Origin: Artemia franciscana
Taxonomy: Eukaryota > Arthropoda > Branchiopoda > Anostraca > Artemiidae
Assembly: GCF_032884065.1 (NCBI RefSeq)
Contig: NC_088872.1
Location: 33,824,917 to 33,888,916 of the forward strand
DNA: 64,000 nt
Reading direction: 5' to 3'
The notes beneath the pieces are model-generated. The model searched no databases, was not told the origin of the DNA, and saw only the letters and a program-made list of their open reading frames with translations. A program made the position numbers and the translations under genes. Positions 54,221 to 64,000 of this stretch are shown here, in pieces (positions within the stretch are counted from its first letter, which is position 1; the number at the start of each line of letters is the position of its first letter).

Positions 54221-54446
54221 AACCTAACCCAAACTCACCATTGGGAGGACCGCATAGGTTTTTTCAAGGGACAAGGAAGAAAGGGAGGAAATAAGCTCAA
54301 CAAAAGAGCATAACACGCAAATTGAATTACATTATATACAAGAAGGTCATGGAAAATGCAAAACCAAGAAAAGTAGTAAGATGGAAGGATGGCTAGGACA
54401 CGTCCATCTTATACATTCGAAAAGTTTAGCCTTTAAAAAATGATAC

Positions 54447-54790
54447 CTGTGTTATTTTCTGTTTTATCCATTCAATGTCGTTTCTTTTCAAGTTTCCATT
54501 CTCTCCTCTCTTAACACTGAGAACTCTTTCTGGAAAATCGGCAGAGTCATCTAGATTTCGAATATACTCAATGAGCATCGCACCGGGCTTGATTTCAATG
54601 TGATTCATTGGAATGACGATGACTGTTGCTCTCTATGAAGTGACCTCTCTAAATTTTCGTAATATTCCCTTAATCGAACTTCTTCTTCTTTGAATTTGTT
54701 ATCGATTGCAACGGAAAGGTCAGAGATATCTGCGAAAACTTGATTCAAATGCTTTTTCCGCTCAAGACGACATTTTTCTATCTTCTCACA
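54447..54790 (-). pseudogene. Coiled-coil-like exon with a frame break, unrecognised gene
   Basis: After a TTTTTTTAG acceptor at 54790 the minus strand reads CEKIEKCRLERKKHLNQVFA, then KFKEEEVRLREYYENLERSL, ending at a stop at 54605. This is a charged, heptad-like helix, reminiscent of the coiled coil after a B-box or RING domain. The next frame starts at 54608 with MNHIEIKPGAMLIEYIRNLD, continues LKRNDIEWIKQKITQ and ends at a good donor (CAG|GTATCA, exon edge 54447). Both parts look coding but lie in different frames that overlap by a few bases. Either there is a frameshift (pseudogene or sequencing error) or there are two separate exons. No family is assigned. Confidence 0.4.
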
Positions 54791-54892
54791 CTAAAAAAAC
54801 GAAAAAGAAAAAGGCTTGTTTTATGCGGCCAAGAAATTTTCAAAAGAAACATTTGAAATTCCATTTCAAAAGAAGCAATTATAAACAAATGT

Positions 54893-55050
54893 CCTGTAAT
54901 CGCGCAGTGGATTTAACCTTAGCTTGGTCTTGGTAATACGGGACCCAAAGATCGAATCACGCTGCAGGAATGCACTGCAGGGCCGACGCAGGGACCATAG
55001 TAGTCAAGAAGCGTCGTTAATTCTTAAATAAAAAATAATAATAATAAACA
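54893..55050 (+). mobile_element. tRNA-derived SINE with (AAT)n tail
   Basis: 'gtaatcgcgcagtggatttaacc' resembles a Pol III A-box and 'caaagatcgaatcacg' a B-box. A short body follows ('gccgacgcagggacc'), and the 3' end is 'aaataaaaaataataataataaa'. The parent tRNA is not clear. Boundaries are approximate. Confidence 0.6.
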
Positions 55051-55178
55051 TCAGGATACATCCTCGAGTAGCTTGTCTTGGTCTAACAAGTCCAGGATAA
55101 ATACGTAATAAGTCCCCCTCATATGCGTTATAAATTTTCTCTTCGTCTTAAATTTGTGTCCGGTTTTTTTTATTTAAT

Positions 55179-55389
55179 CAAGGAGGCACACTCGTGCCTC
55201 TATAAAGAGGCGAACCACGACAATGTGGTTCCAGTGGTCGCAGAGGGATGGGGAGGGATGCATTTCGTAGCCCAGGCTCCAACTAAGAAACCTGCCAAAT
55301 TTCATCCCCCTCCGACTTTTCCTTCATGGGGAAAATCTGGCCGAAAGTTTCGACCCACCAACCCTAGCCCCCCTTTAACGTTGTCCGAT
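55179..55389 (+). repeat. Dispersed repeat, first copy
   Basis: It begins 'aaggaggcacactcgtgcctc' (with a small hairpin GAGGCAC..GTGCCTC) and runs to 'cgttgtccgat'. It is nearly identical to 55762-55984. A frame with HFVAQAPTKKPAKFHPPP spans both copies and is repeat-derived. Confidence 0.85.
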
Positions 55390-55761
55390 CGGGCCACCAT
55401 GCTATGGTATCAAAGCGACAGAAACTTTCTTGCTTCAAAACGAAATAAAATATTACACGCCTTTCTCAATTTAAAACAAAGTAAATATTCAAGAAGGTTC
55501 AAAAACTGCTCTTGACGATCATAACAATTGACCACCAGTGTAGACGCTACTTCTACATAGAATACAATTAGTTTTGTCTGTCAGCGGCAATAGTTATTTC
55601 ATCTTTGCATCTTAATGAAAAAAAAAATTCTGTAAATATATCATGCTAAAACTGACAGTCCAGCACCTGAATGTGTATTCTTTTAAAGAATCTCTCTGTC
55701 ATATGTCCCCAATTATCATATATAAACAACTCAAGTTGAGTTTTTTAATGTATGTCACTTT

Positions 55762-56339
55762 CAAGGAGGCACACTCGTGCCTCTATAAAGAGGCGAACCA
55801 CGACAATGTTAAGCGATCTTCGGTTCCAGTGGTCGCAGAGGGATGGGGAGGGATGCATTTCGTAGCCCGAGCTCCAACTAAGAAACCTGCCAAGTTTCAT
55901 CCCCCTCCGACTTTTCCTTCATGGGGAAAATCTGGCCGAAAGTTTCGACCCACCAACCCTAGCCCCCCTTTAACGTTGTCCGATGAATTCCTTTAACGTT
56001 GAAAGTTAAGGTCCCCTAGGGCCCAGGAGCTTATCCGCGAAATTTCAGCTCGATCCGATAACTCCTTCCCTGTTTTCCAGAAACCACGCATAGCCACTTA
56101 ATCTTCATATTATTTTTTTTTCTGCCACGCCTACAGGTCACAGCCGACATCGGATCTGGGTGTACGAAGACTCATTCGACGCGGAATTCTCCGAGTAAGT
56201 GCCCTTGAAAGTTTCGTAGGAAAATCTTAACCCCCCGATTTTCTAGCTTAGAAAAACCCATTTCCCCATAAGAGCCCATGTTAATTTTTGAAATTCTTAA
56301 AAGTTATTTTTAACTGTTAGCTCAAGTTAACTGTTAGCT
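55762..56339 (+). repeat. Dispersed repeat, second and longer copy
   Basis: Same start as 55179 with a 12-14-bp insertion after 'gacaatgt', then the shared part to 55984. It continues ~350 bp ('ggagcttatccgcgaaatttcagctcgatccgata') up to the tRNA-like sequence. The tRNA may be part of this composite unit. Confidence 0.7.
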
Positions 56340-56412
56340 ACCCGGTTAGCTCAGTCGGTAGAGCGTGGGACTTTTAATCCTAAGGTCAAGGGTTGAAGTC
56401 CCTTATCGGGCG
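56340..56412 (+). tRNA. tRNA-Lys(UUU)-like gene or pseudogene
   Basis: 73 nt fold as a tRNA. The D-arm is GCTC/GAGC, the anticodon stem TGGGA/TCCTA around CTTTTAA (anticodon UUU), and the T-stem AAGGG/CCCTT. The acceptor ACCCGGT/ATCGGGC is fully paired except for an A1-C72 mismatch. The T-loop reads TTGAAGT, so the near-invariant C56 is G. This weakens the B-box and the C56-G19 tertiary pair. Eight Ts follow one base after the 3' end, as for Pol III termination. No CCA is encoded. The defects and the repeat context favour a pseudogene or SINE head, but it is close to intact. Confidence 0.6.
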
Positions 56413-56424
56413 GTTTTTTTTCAC

Positions 56425-56587
56425 AAAATATGAAAAAAACTTCGTTTTCTTAAAGAGTTAAAGAGGCTGCGTCCCAAAGTCGAACCTTAAACCGTACAGG
56501 AATTAGGAGAGGCAGTCCTAATTCCTGTACGAGGAGTACAGGAATTATTAAATTACGTCCACCATGGATTGTAGAAAAACGTACAGA
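56425..56587. mobile_element. Truncated foldback copy with internal hairpin
   Basis: It shares 'aacttcgttttcttaaagagttaaagaggctgcgt' through 'gtacaggaattaggagaggcag' with the left arm of the next element. A perfect 15-bp hairpin follows (GTACAGGAATTAGGA at 56494-56508, complement at 56516-56530). The 63-codon minus frame over it is not a gene. Confidence 0.7.
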
Positions 56588-56960
56588 AATAATATGAAAA
56601 ATACTTCGTTTTCTTAAAGAGTTAAAGAGGCTGCGTTCCAAAGTCGAACCTTAAAACGTACAGGATTTAGGAGAGGCAGTTGGGGGGCTGCCGCCCCCCA
56701 AACCCCCCGCTTTTAAAGACTCTTTTGTACAGGTTTTTTGTTTTGTTAATTAAAAGAGGGCCTTTCCGAAGCCAAGAGCGGGGGGTTAGGGGGGCAGCAG
56801 CCCCCCACAACAAAAAACCTGTACAAAAGAGTCTTTAAAAGCGGGGGGTTTGGGGGCGGCAGCCCCCAACTGCCTCTCCTAATTCCTGTACGTTTTAAGG
56901 TTCGACTTTGGGACGCAGCCTCTTTAATCTTTAAGAAAACGAAGTTTTTTTCATATTATT
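56588..56960. mobile_element. Foldback element with ~155-bp inverted arms
   Basis: The left arm 56588-56742 and right arm 56809-56960 are near-perfect inverted repeats (AATAATATGAAAA...CAGGTTTTTTGTT). The 66-bp spacer itself carries G/C hairpin sequence ('ggggggcagcagcccccc'). No coding capacity, so it is a MITE/foldback type. Confidence 0.85.
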
Positions 56961-57085
56961 ACCTTCAAAGGACGGACGTAAAACTAATCTACATAAAAAT
57001 ATAAAGTTTAAAAAATCATCAAAGAAAAGATATAAGAAAATCCAGAGATGTGGATATTCAATGAAAGATGTGGCTCTAAACTGAT

Positions 57086-57382
57086 ATTAAATAAAAAAAA
57101 CTAGTTTTTTTAACTGAAAGTAAGGAGCGACATTAAAACTTAAAACGAACAGAAATTACTCCGTATATGAAATGGGTTGTCCCTCCGCAGTCCCTCGCTC
57201 TTTACGCTAAAGTTTGACTCTTTGCCACAATTCTACTTTTTAAAACAACTAAAAACTTTAGCGTAAAGAGCGTGGGACTGGGGAGGGGACAACCCATTTC
57301 ATATACGGAGTAATTTCTGTTCGTTTTAAGTTTTAATGTCGCTCCTTACTTTCAGTTAAAAAAACTAGTTTTTTTATTTAAT
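57086..57382. mobile_element. Foldback element with ~130-bp inverted arms
   Basis: Arms 57086-57215 and 57253-57382 (ATTAAATAAAAAAACTAG... to ...TTTACGCTAAAGTTT) are almost perfect inverted repeats around a 37-bp spacer. The arm tips next to the spacer carry 'GCTCTTTACGCTAAAGT', shared with the hairpin at 57802. Confidence 0.88.
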
Positions 57383-57469
57383 TTCTGAACGTTTTTGAAT
57401 TAATGCATGTTTGATTTTGGCTCTCCGCACATAAATTATTGAAATGAAATTAGTAAATTAATTTTTTTT

Positions 57470-57801
57470 TTGGCTAAATGGCTTTCTCTTAGTTTTGATC
57501 AGACGATTTTGAGAAATAAGGGGTGGGGAAGGAGGCCTAGCTGCCCTCCAATTTTTCGGTTACTTAAAAAGGCTACTAGAACTTTTAATATTCAACGAAC
57601 GTTTTTATTAGTAAAAAATATACGTAACTTAAGAATTAATTTACGTAACAAACTTTTATATTCTTATATTTTTATTATGTGTACGAGGGGGTTTGTACCC
57701 TCGTTAATACCTCGCTCTTTACACTAAATCGTAAGTTTTGTTCCAATTCTTTAAGAATGACCCCTGAATCAAATAGACCGTAGAATAAATAGTTGAAATC
57801 A
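57470..57801. repeat. Dispersed repeat with foldback-type motif
   Basis: 'gctgccctccaatttttcggttacttaaaaaggctactagaacttt' (57540-57580) is the family seen at 58330-58375 and 3290-3320. 'taatacctcgctctttacactaaa' at 57703-57726 carries the motif of the neighbouring foldbacks. The 85-codon frame is repeat-derived. Confidence 0.5.
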
Positions 57802-57879
57802 CTAAAAATATTTTAGCATAAAGAGCGAGGTATTTATCTCCTCCTAAATACCTCGCTCTTTATGCTAAAGTATTTTTAG
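57802..57879. mobile_element. Short hairpin, 35-bp arms, 8-nt loop
   Basis: CTAAAAATATTTTAGCATAA... (57802-57836) pairs with 57845-57879 with one mismatch. It contains 'ACCTCGCTCTTTATGCTAAAG' in its right arm, the motif of the foldback at 57086. It could be the collapsed core of a foldback element. Confidence 0.75.
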
Positions 57880-58189
57880 AACCCTTCATATGCGTAATAA
57901 TCTCTGTTTGTTTTAAATTTCAATGCTATTCCTTACTTTCATTTGAAAAAACGTTTTCATGTTTATTTTTTCATTGTTTTTTTTTTATAGTAATGCTAGA
58001 AAATCCTGCGCCCTTTTCATTGAATTTTTTCCCCCATGGCATATTTCTCCAAGGAAAGATCCTCCCACATAGCCCCCTCCCTCAACCCTACCCCCAAAAC
58101 CAAAAAAATCCCCCTGAAAACGTCTGTACACTTCCCAAATAACCATTATTATATGTAAACACTGGTTGAAGTTTGTAACTTGCAACCCC

Positions 58190-58470
58190 TCCCCCAGGGA
58201 CTGTGGGGGAGTAAGTCATCCCCAAAAACATAGTTATTAAGATTTTCGACTATGCCAAACAAAATGGCTATCTCAAAATTTTGATCCGTTGACTTTGGGA
58301 AAAAAATGAGCGTGGGAGGGGGCCTAGATACCCTCCAATTTTTTTGGTCACTTAAAAAGGGCACTAGAACTTTTCATTTCCGTTAGAATGAGCCCTCTTG
58401 CGACATTCTAGGACCACTTGGTCGATACGATGACCCCTGGGAAAAAAAAACAAACAAACAAAAAAACAAA
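58190..58470. repeat. Dispersed repeat (family of 2.7-3.8 kb)
   Basis: 'aaacaaaatggctatctcaaaattttgatc', 'tttggtcacttaaaaagggcactagaactttt' and 'gcgacattctaggaccacttggtcgatacgatgacccctgg' are dispersed-repeat blocks. An A-rich tract (58441-58480) follows. Confidence 0.6.
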
Positions 58471-61400
58471 CAAATAAACACGCACCCGTGATTTGTCTTC
58501 TGGCAAAAAATGCAAAATTCCACATTTTTGTAGATAGGAGCTTGAAACTTCTACAGTAGGGTTCTCTGATACGCTGAATCTGATTGTGTCATTTTCGTTA
58601 AGATCCTACGACTTTTAGGGGGTGTTTCTCCTATTTTCCTAAATAAGGCAAATTTTCTCAGGCTCGTAACTTTTGATGGCTAAGACTAAACTTGATGGAA
58701 CTTATATATTTAAAATCAGCATTAAAATGCGATTCTTTTGATGTAGCTCTTTATATCAAAATTCAATTTTTTAGAGTTTTGGTTACTATTGAGCCGGATC
58801 GCTCCTTACTACAGTTCGTTACCACGAACTGTTTGATACCTCTTCGAAATATATGAGTTTAATTTCAAATTTATTTTTACAAAAAGTTGTTCTAGGATCC
58901 ATTTTGAGTAAGGTGCTTCAAATTAGTTTCCTCAGTATTTATGGTGTCTAGCTAATCCAACAAAAGCTTTATTGATATTGCGGCAGCAACAGGAAGATGA
59001 TAGCATTGTAAGTAATACGCAGATCCAAGCTTAAAATTAATCTCAAAACGGAATTAATTATAAAAAGTATAACAAAAATAAATCTTAAAGTTAATGGAAA
59101 TAAAAAGTGAAGTTGAAACTCAAAACAAAACTCATTATTATGCCTTCGAAGCCTTCTGAACATACATCAATTAAACTAGAACAAATAAAACTACCAGTGG
59201 TATTCCCATATGCTTGGAGGATACTGAGAGACTAGCGCTTTACTGAAGACTCAAAACTCCCGCATAACAAATAAGAATGTTTCACCTTTAGGTCTACTGT
59301 GAAATTTCCTTAAAATGCTTTATATTTCCGCTAGAAGCAAAATCCCTATTTAGTTTTGCAAAATTTAGTTTCAAGTTTCCAGTTTTTGCAAACATTACAT
59401 AACACCTTAGGTGCTACATAGGTGCTACATGCTACGTTTTGTATTCATGTTAAATATAAATAAATCTAATCCAAATATTTTTACTAGTATAGGTAACGGT
59501 TCAATTAGCAGCAGAGACTTTACTAAGTCTCTGCTGCTAATGTAATCATGATAAAAAAGATCCGTTCAAGATGGGGAGGGGGATAATTCCCTAGTTAAGG
59601 GTTTTCAACGATGATGATTTCAAAATAATAATTTTTTGATTAGATCTAACATTGCGTTCGAAGGGTTTCAGGGTCTCAAACTTTCAGTTACTATGAGCCG
59701 TGGTTCACTCTTTACTAGGTTGCATTTACGGCTTCAACCATGATATTTATGTAATTTTAAGAAGACTCAAGCTTGGAACGTATCGACAAGACGCAACGAC
59801 GATTTATGACGGCAATATTTAGTGAGACTACGGGCGTTCCATGGGATAATGCCGGATGCACACTGCCGTAAGTAGCCTAAGTTAAGTAGCACAAGTTACG
59901 AGCTTTTACTTGGGTTTCTTCACATTGAACTTTTCCCATTCATATTGAAACATTATTATTAAAAAAAATAATGTTTAGGATTAGGCAAAGATTTTCAACT
60001 TTTATTTGAGAAAATCAATGAAAAAAAATGTCACTCCAAGATTTTGAAAAATACACTTTGTCTACCCCCCCCCCACATTTTTACCAATTGATGCCCCTGT
60101 TTACAACAATAGTCTGTAATATTGCCTGATATGACACACCTTTCACCTTCAACAATTCGAAAAAACCAAACTACAAGTTAATGTTACAATTTGACAATGT
60201 ACAGATCACTAGCACCTATAAATACATTTTTGCCATTAAATAAAGGTAGGCTAGTTTCGCCTAAAGTCCATTAAAATTCAAGGAGACATTAAAGGTCAAT
60301 TTCTTCTTAGTTTTGCTACTTATTCTATCCTGAAACTTGACAACACCTTACCATAAATTGTTACAAAATGTTGCATTTACTGTTTTTATACAGCCTCTAC
60401 TAGCAGCCGATAATAACTTTTAGTATCTTACTTTTAGCACATACTTTGGACTTGCTAAAGAAAATTTTGAAATTTAACTATTCTATAGACCTATTCCTAA
60501 AATAGTATCCACTAAACTACAAAAATTGACACATTAAAAGGCGACAATCCTAGAATTACTTAGTAGCCACGGAAAATTCCAGATGAACTACCTATCTTGG
60601 AATGTGTCCTTGCACTATTTGTTCTTCGGGTTGAACACATATGACCTATTCCAATAAAATAAATGATCATATTTTCAACTTATGCCATTTTTCAAGTACA
60701 GTTTATAATAAAATTCTCAAGTAATTATTACTAGGTTGATAAATATTCAACTTCTTAAGTAGCCTAAGTTACGTGAACTAAATGAAAGCACAATTTGTGT
60801 ACAGTAAATTAAGTCTGTCTTCCATTGAAATTTGAACGAAACGAAAAACCTATGTGCATTCTGCGTAAGACCTTGGGGCTCCAGAGGCAAGTCTCGCTCT
60901 TCATACTAAGACCTTAATCGAAATAATTTCAAAATCTCATATCCTTATCCCCACTTTCCAGAATTCTCCAGCTTTGAATCTCTAATGACAGACACAAGCT
61001 TTATCCCAACATGAAGAGATCAACGAGCAAAAAACATGCTTATTAATACATGTCAAATCTTACATAAATGAACCTTTTTGGTCTTAAATGATCATGCTCT
61101 GAGATTTAAACCCCATAACCATTCTCAAGCACCAGAATGATCCTGACATCATGACTGCCTAAAAATGGGACCTGTAAGTACAATATCTTTACTTTTTAGG
61201 CCATAAAGGATTCAACAAAATAGTTTAAAAAACATTTGTAGCTGTTAACGCAATAATACAGGTGATCAGACGAAAAAGAAAATACATATACTCCTCAGCA
61301 TAGAGTAATCAAGGCTTAGAGCTAAAACCAGTTTTAGATCATCTATCAGTTGGGTTCTAAGTTGGGCGAAAGATGACGAAACACAGCTGCATATAAAGCC

Positions 61401-61731
61401 AAACCCCCGAAGGTCGATCCGACTGAGCTCCCCCCAAAAAGCTTTCAAAAATTCAGTTTCACAAACACATTTTAGGCATCAAATTCTACTACCCCAAAAT
61501 ACATTCCTAACATCAAAGATCCCCCTAAACATCCCCAGATTACCTTCCTAAACATCAAAGAACTGTAAAACAATTATTTCATATATTGAGCTTTCACACA
61601 TGTGGATAAGGAACAGAAAATCGGTTCTCTCCGACCAAACAGACGGCTCTTTAACTCTGGTACGTCCTAATCCAAACCAAGAATTTTTTTTTACATAAGA
61701 TACTTCGATTTTGATATGCAAATCTACTTAC
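58471..61731. other. No recognisable gene; repeat fragments and one hairpin
   Basis: 59560-59760 is another copy of the 'gagccgtggttcactctttacta' repeat. On the minus strand 61320-61420 has an open stretch (SSFAQLRTQLIDDLKLVLALSLDYSMLRS), after a TTTATATGCAG acceptor, that looks helical. Its phase does not join the exon at 61732-61932, so I do not call it. Confidence 0.4.
59504..59541. other. Perfect 17-bp hairpin
   Basis: ATTAGCAGCAGAGACTT, loop TACT, then the exact complement. Arms are short for a microRNA precursor. Function is unknown. Confidence 0.7.
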
Positions 61732-61932
61732 GTTTCTCTGGGACAAAGAGGAAAATGGACAAAAATCAACAAAGTCTTCAGCAATTTCACAAGCCACTTC
61801 AAAACGTCCTCTTAGCTTAGGTAAATGCTCGTCCAATAAGATGGAGGATTTTGTTATATAGTAAAGGTTCGTGTCAACGACTATACCAAGGGATTTTAGT
61901 AGATTCTGCGTGTTTTTATCACTGTGGACGAC
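61732..61932 (-). CDS. Single clean exon of an unrecognised gene
   Basis: 201 nt, phase 0 at both ends, between a TTTATTTAAAG acceptor (61934-61933) and a strong donor AAC|GTAAGT. It encodes 67 residues including NTQNLLKSLGIVVDTNLYYI and LPKLRGRFEVACEIAEDFVD, ending PFSSLSQRN. It is probably alpha-helical with no motif I recognise. The flanking exons were not found: a helical stretch at 61320-61420 is out of phase, and upstream is LINE sequence. The first 141 nt of this exon are also present in the inserted copy at 49132-49272, without the donor side. That copy is therefore a broken exon fragment. Confidence 0.55.
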
Positions 61933-62967
61933 CTTTAAATAAAGAAAAGAGCATGATACAAACTATACAGCCTAGAAGGCAAATAAATTTTTATCAACAA
62001 AGAAAATCTTCCATGCAATTCCGGAAATCTGTTCCTAATGGGACGAAAAAAGTTGGTTGGTGTACTTAAAGAGGAACAAAATAAAGAGGAAAATGTTTAG
62101 TAAAAAATGCTAAAACTGGAAAATGGCTGATAACAATCTTTTTTTTCTGATTCCAATACCGATTTTACTCTCCCAGCAATTACAATTAGGCTACAACAAC
62201 AATACAACTCCCTGTATCACAGTCTTTGTTTCAGTTTGTCATCATGAAGTAATTGATTAAAAAGAACCATTGGTTCTTTCCATGACGTTATGAATGATAA
62301 CGAGTCCTTTACAGATCTAGTCGTTGATTCATTTTAGTAACTTCTTGTCATTCTAATAATACTGGTTGCACTACACTAAGATGATTTTTTTTTTTTTTTT
62401 TTATGATTAAAATGACCACCATGAAACCTTTTTCTAAATGGAATCAACAGGCCAAATCGAATGACGCAAAGGATATAGCTGCCCTCTTATCATTTTTGGT
62501 TCGGAGGTTCAACACCATAAATCGCATTTTGCGCGTCTCAGTGTCACCTGACAGTCTCAAAGACAAAGGGTCCATTAGGAAATTTTTCCCAGCACCATAT
62601 TTTCGAACAATAAGGAGAGGCTAGTGTAAAACAAAAAAACGTATAATCTCTCACTAATTGTTAAACAAAACGTTGTCAAATCAATGTACACACAGAATAA
62701 TTAGAGTGCATCCCAGATAGATAGATAGACATCTACTTTATTTCGTGATTAAACCAAAAACAGGTATTTCACAGAAAAAACGCAAACATTACATAAAAAG
62801 TGGAAAAGAATACACACTATCGAAAACAAAACATAAGCACTAAATAAAAGACAAGTCTCTTCGTGCGGGATAAAAATCTGTTTACAATAGTCCGGACTCT
62901 ATTATTTCTAATTAACAGTGATAGAGGAATTGGCCCATTTATTTCATACTCACTTAATTTGAACTCC
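61792..62967 (+). repeat. Source copy of the segment inserted at 49132-50309
   Basis: Here the segment is continuous with its natural context: the exon donor on the left and the LINE 3' region on the right. This marks it as the likely source. It includes a poly-T tract (62385-62402) and a 73-codon plus-strand frame (62403-62624) without a motif. Confidence 0.9.
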
Positions 62968-64000
62968 ATTACTATACGTGCTCTACAATAAACAGGGCAA
63001 TCAAATAAAAGATAATAACATGTTTCCATTAGACCGCAAAATCACACTGGAGAGTCAGCTTTCCCAACCCTATTTAAAAAATGAAGTAATCTGCTATGCC
63101 CTACAATAAGCTGTGTTAATCTGCTATTTGGGTGGATTTTAGATGCAGAGATAAGGTCATCTTTATTTTTAAAAAAGCTAGCCGGCCATGTGCTAACAGA
63201 ATTTTTAAACTCATCGAAACATTTTGCATACAAAAACTCATTTAAAGATTTACGGTCTATACATAAGGGCTGAGATGCACTAAAAAGGAAGGACCCAAAA
63301 AATTTTCAATAATTTGGTCGATATAATGGCTATGATGTCCCCGAACAGCTAATTCCATTCAAGGTAGGAGTCAAAACCCTCGGCCAATCTTGAGGTCGAT
63401 CATTTTTCCGTATCTTAACATACTTAATTCCAATGCTCTGAAATCCATTGGAAGCACTCCTGCGAGAGCGATTACCACATGCATTTGAGCTGTGTTAAAA
63501 GATTTAGAGATTATGATCATAGAAGATCTTTGCGCCGACCGTAACATTCATGTCATGGTCAGTCCATAATAATTTTCTATCAAAATAACACCCAAATATT
63601 TAACGTTATTTTTAACAGGTATCTTAATTTCATCATACATTAGCTATACAGTCGGAAACTGATGCTTCCTTGAGAATAAAATTGTTTCTGTCTTGGATTT
63701 GTCAAGCATAAGCTAATTATCTACTGACCAAATTTGGAAATGCAAAAATTCCCTTGATGACAAGGATTCTAAAGTTGCTATTTTACTTGATGTGATAATC
63801 GTACAAACATCATCAGCGTATGCCTCAATCTTTACATTAGGAATACTTAGTACTATAAGATCATTTATATTAATCGACCATAACAAGGAGGATAATATTC
63901 CACCTTGAGGACATGATCGCTCTACAATGAACGAATATTCACCCTTACGCGTAACAACTGTATTTGAAAAGTAACTATAAATTAAATTTAAAAGCCCATC
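62712..64000 (-). mobile_element. Jockey/R1-like LINE, 3' part, running off the window
   Basis: The minus strand from the window edge reads FIVERSCPQGGILSSLLWSI, then VKIEAYADDVCTII, the RT motifs with the YADD catalytic box, then LDKSKTETILFSRK and NNVKYLGV. Further on come RLTQLIVGHSRLLHFLNRVG and YYLLFDCPVYCRARIVMEF, the C-terminal region of Jockey/R1-clade elements. The 3' end is marked by a short (TCTA)n tract at about 62716-62730. Stops occur (for example in SVDN*LMLDKSK and after FPTV), so this copy is inactive. The endonuclease part would lie beyond 64000. Confidence 0.8.

Noticed and set aside
55123-55996. Two similar frames of 117-130 codons suggesting a duplicated gene
   Set aside because: The similarity is that of a non-coding dispersed repeat. 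The frames differ outside the repeat and have no domain.
61266-61448. Open stretch SSFAQLRTQLIDDLKLVLAL as the exon following 61732-61932
   Set aside because: The phase-0 donor does not match the frame after the available acceptors (a stop appears). It is left uncalled.

Overview
The window is AT-rich nuclear DNA from a eukaryote. Its genes are split by introns with GT..AG borders, it carries animal gene families (ankyrin/SOCS-box, TMEM199/VMA12), and transposon debris fills most of the space. I see no bacterial-style operons, CRISPR arrays or ribosome binding sites. The Helitron, Merlin, LINE and SINE types present, and dispersed repeats resembling ones I associate with brine shrimp (Artemia), suggest an arthropod, probably a branchiopod crustacean. 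The species guess is inference only.

Well-supported protein genes are few and all lie on the minus strand. (1) An ankyrin-repeat/SOCS-box (ASB-like) gene at 7086-15133 has three exons whose phases agree exactly. Its large intron carries a degenerate 1.9-kb Helitron. (2) The 3' part of a TMEM199/VMA12-like V-ATPase assembly factor lies at 35560-40075; its ~4-kb intron is packed with broken Helitron copies. A possible first exon is at 45254-45370. (3) One clean exon of an unrecognised gene is at 61732-61932. Weaker candidates are an exon pair at 5142-5344, a coiled-coil exon with a frame break at 54447-54790, and an ATG-less ORF at 31603-31881. A methyltransferase pseudogene at 30520-31308 runs into a repeat that supplies its last codons.

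Region by region: 1-5 kb holds no clear gene, with a dispersed repeat and a LINE relic. 5-15 kb is the candidate exon pair and the ASB gene. 15-25 kb is repeats plus a nested foldback MITE with an 8-bp target duplication. 25-31 kb holds LINE relics, a Merlin-type transposase relic, a ~290-bp tandem array and the methyltransferase pseudogene. 31-35 kb is mostly featureless with one tRNA-derived SINE. 35-40 kb is TMEM199 and the Helitron pile-up. 40-46 kb is LINE relics and tandem repeats. 46-54 kb is a near-identical 3.13-kb tandem duplication. Between its two copies sits a 1.18-kb segment copied from 61.8-63.0 kb. 54-58 kb has a SINE, a tRNA-Lys-like gene and a cluster of foldback elements. 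62.7-64 kb is the 3' part of a Jockey/R1-like LINE running off the window.

The most notable structure is the duplication with templated insertion at 46003-53436, which has 3-4 bp microhomology at both junctions. Either it is a recent replication-based rearrangement or it is an assembly artefact. I found no convincing new multi-gene system. The genes are unrelated to one another, and the interest lies in the transposon and rearrangement biology.
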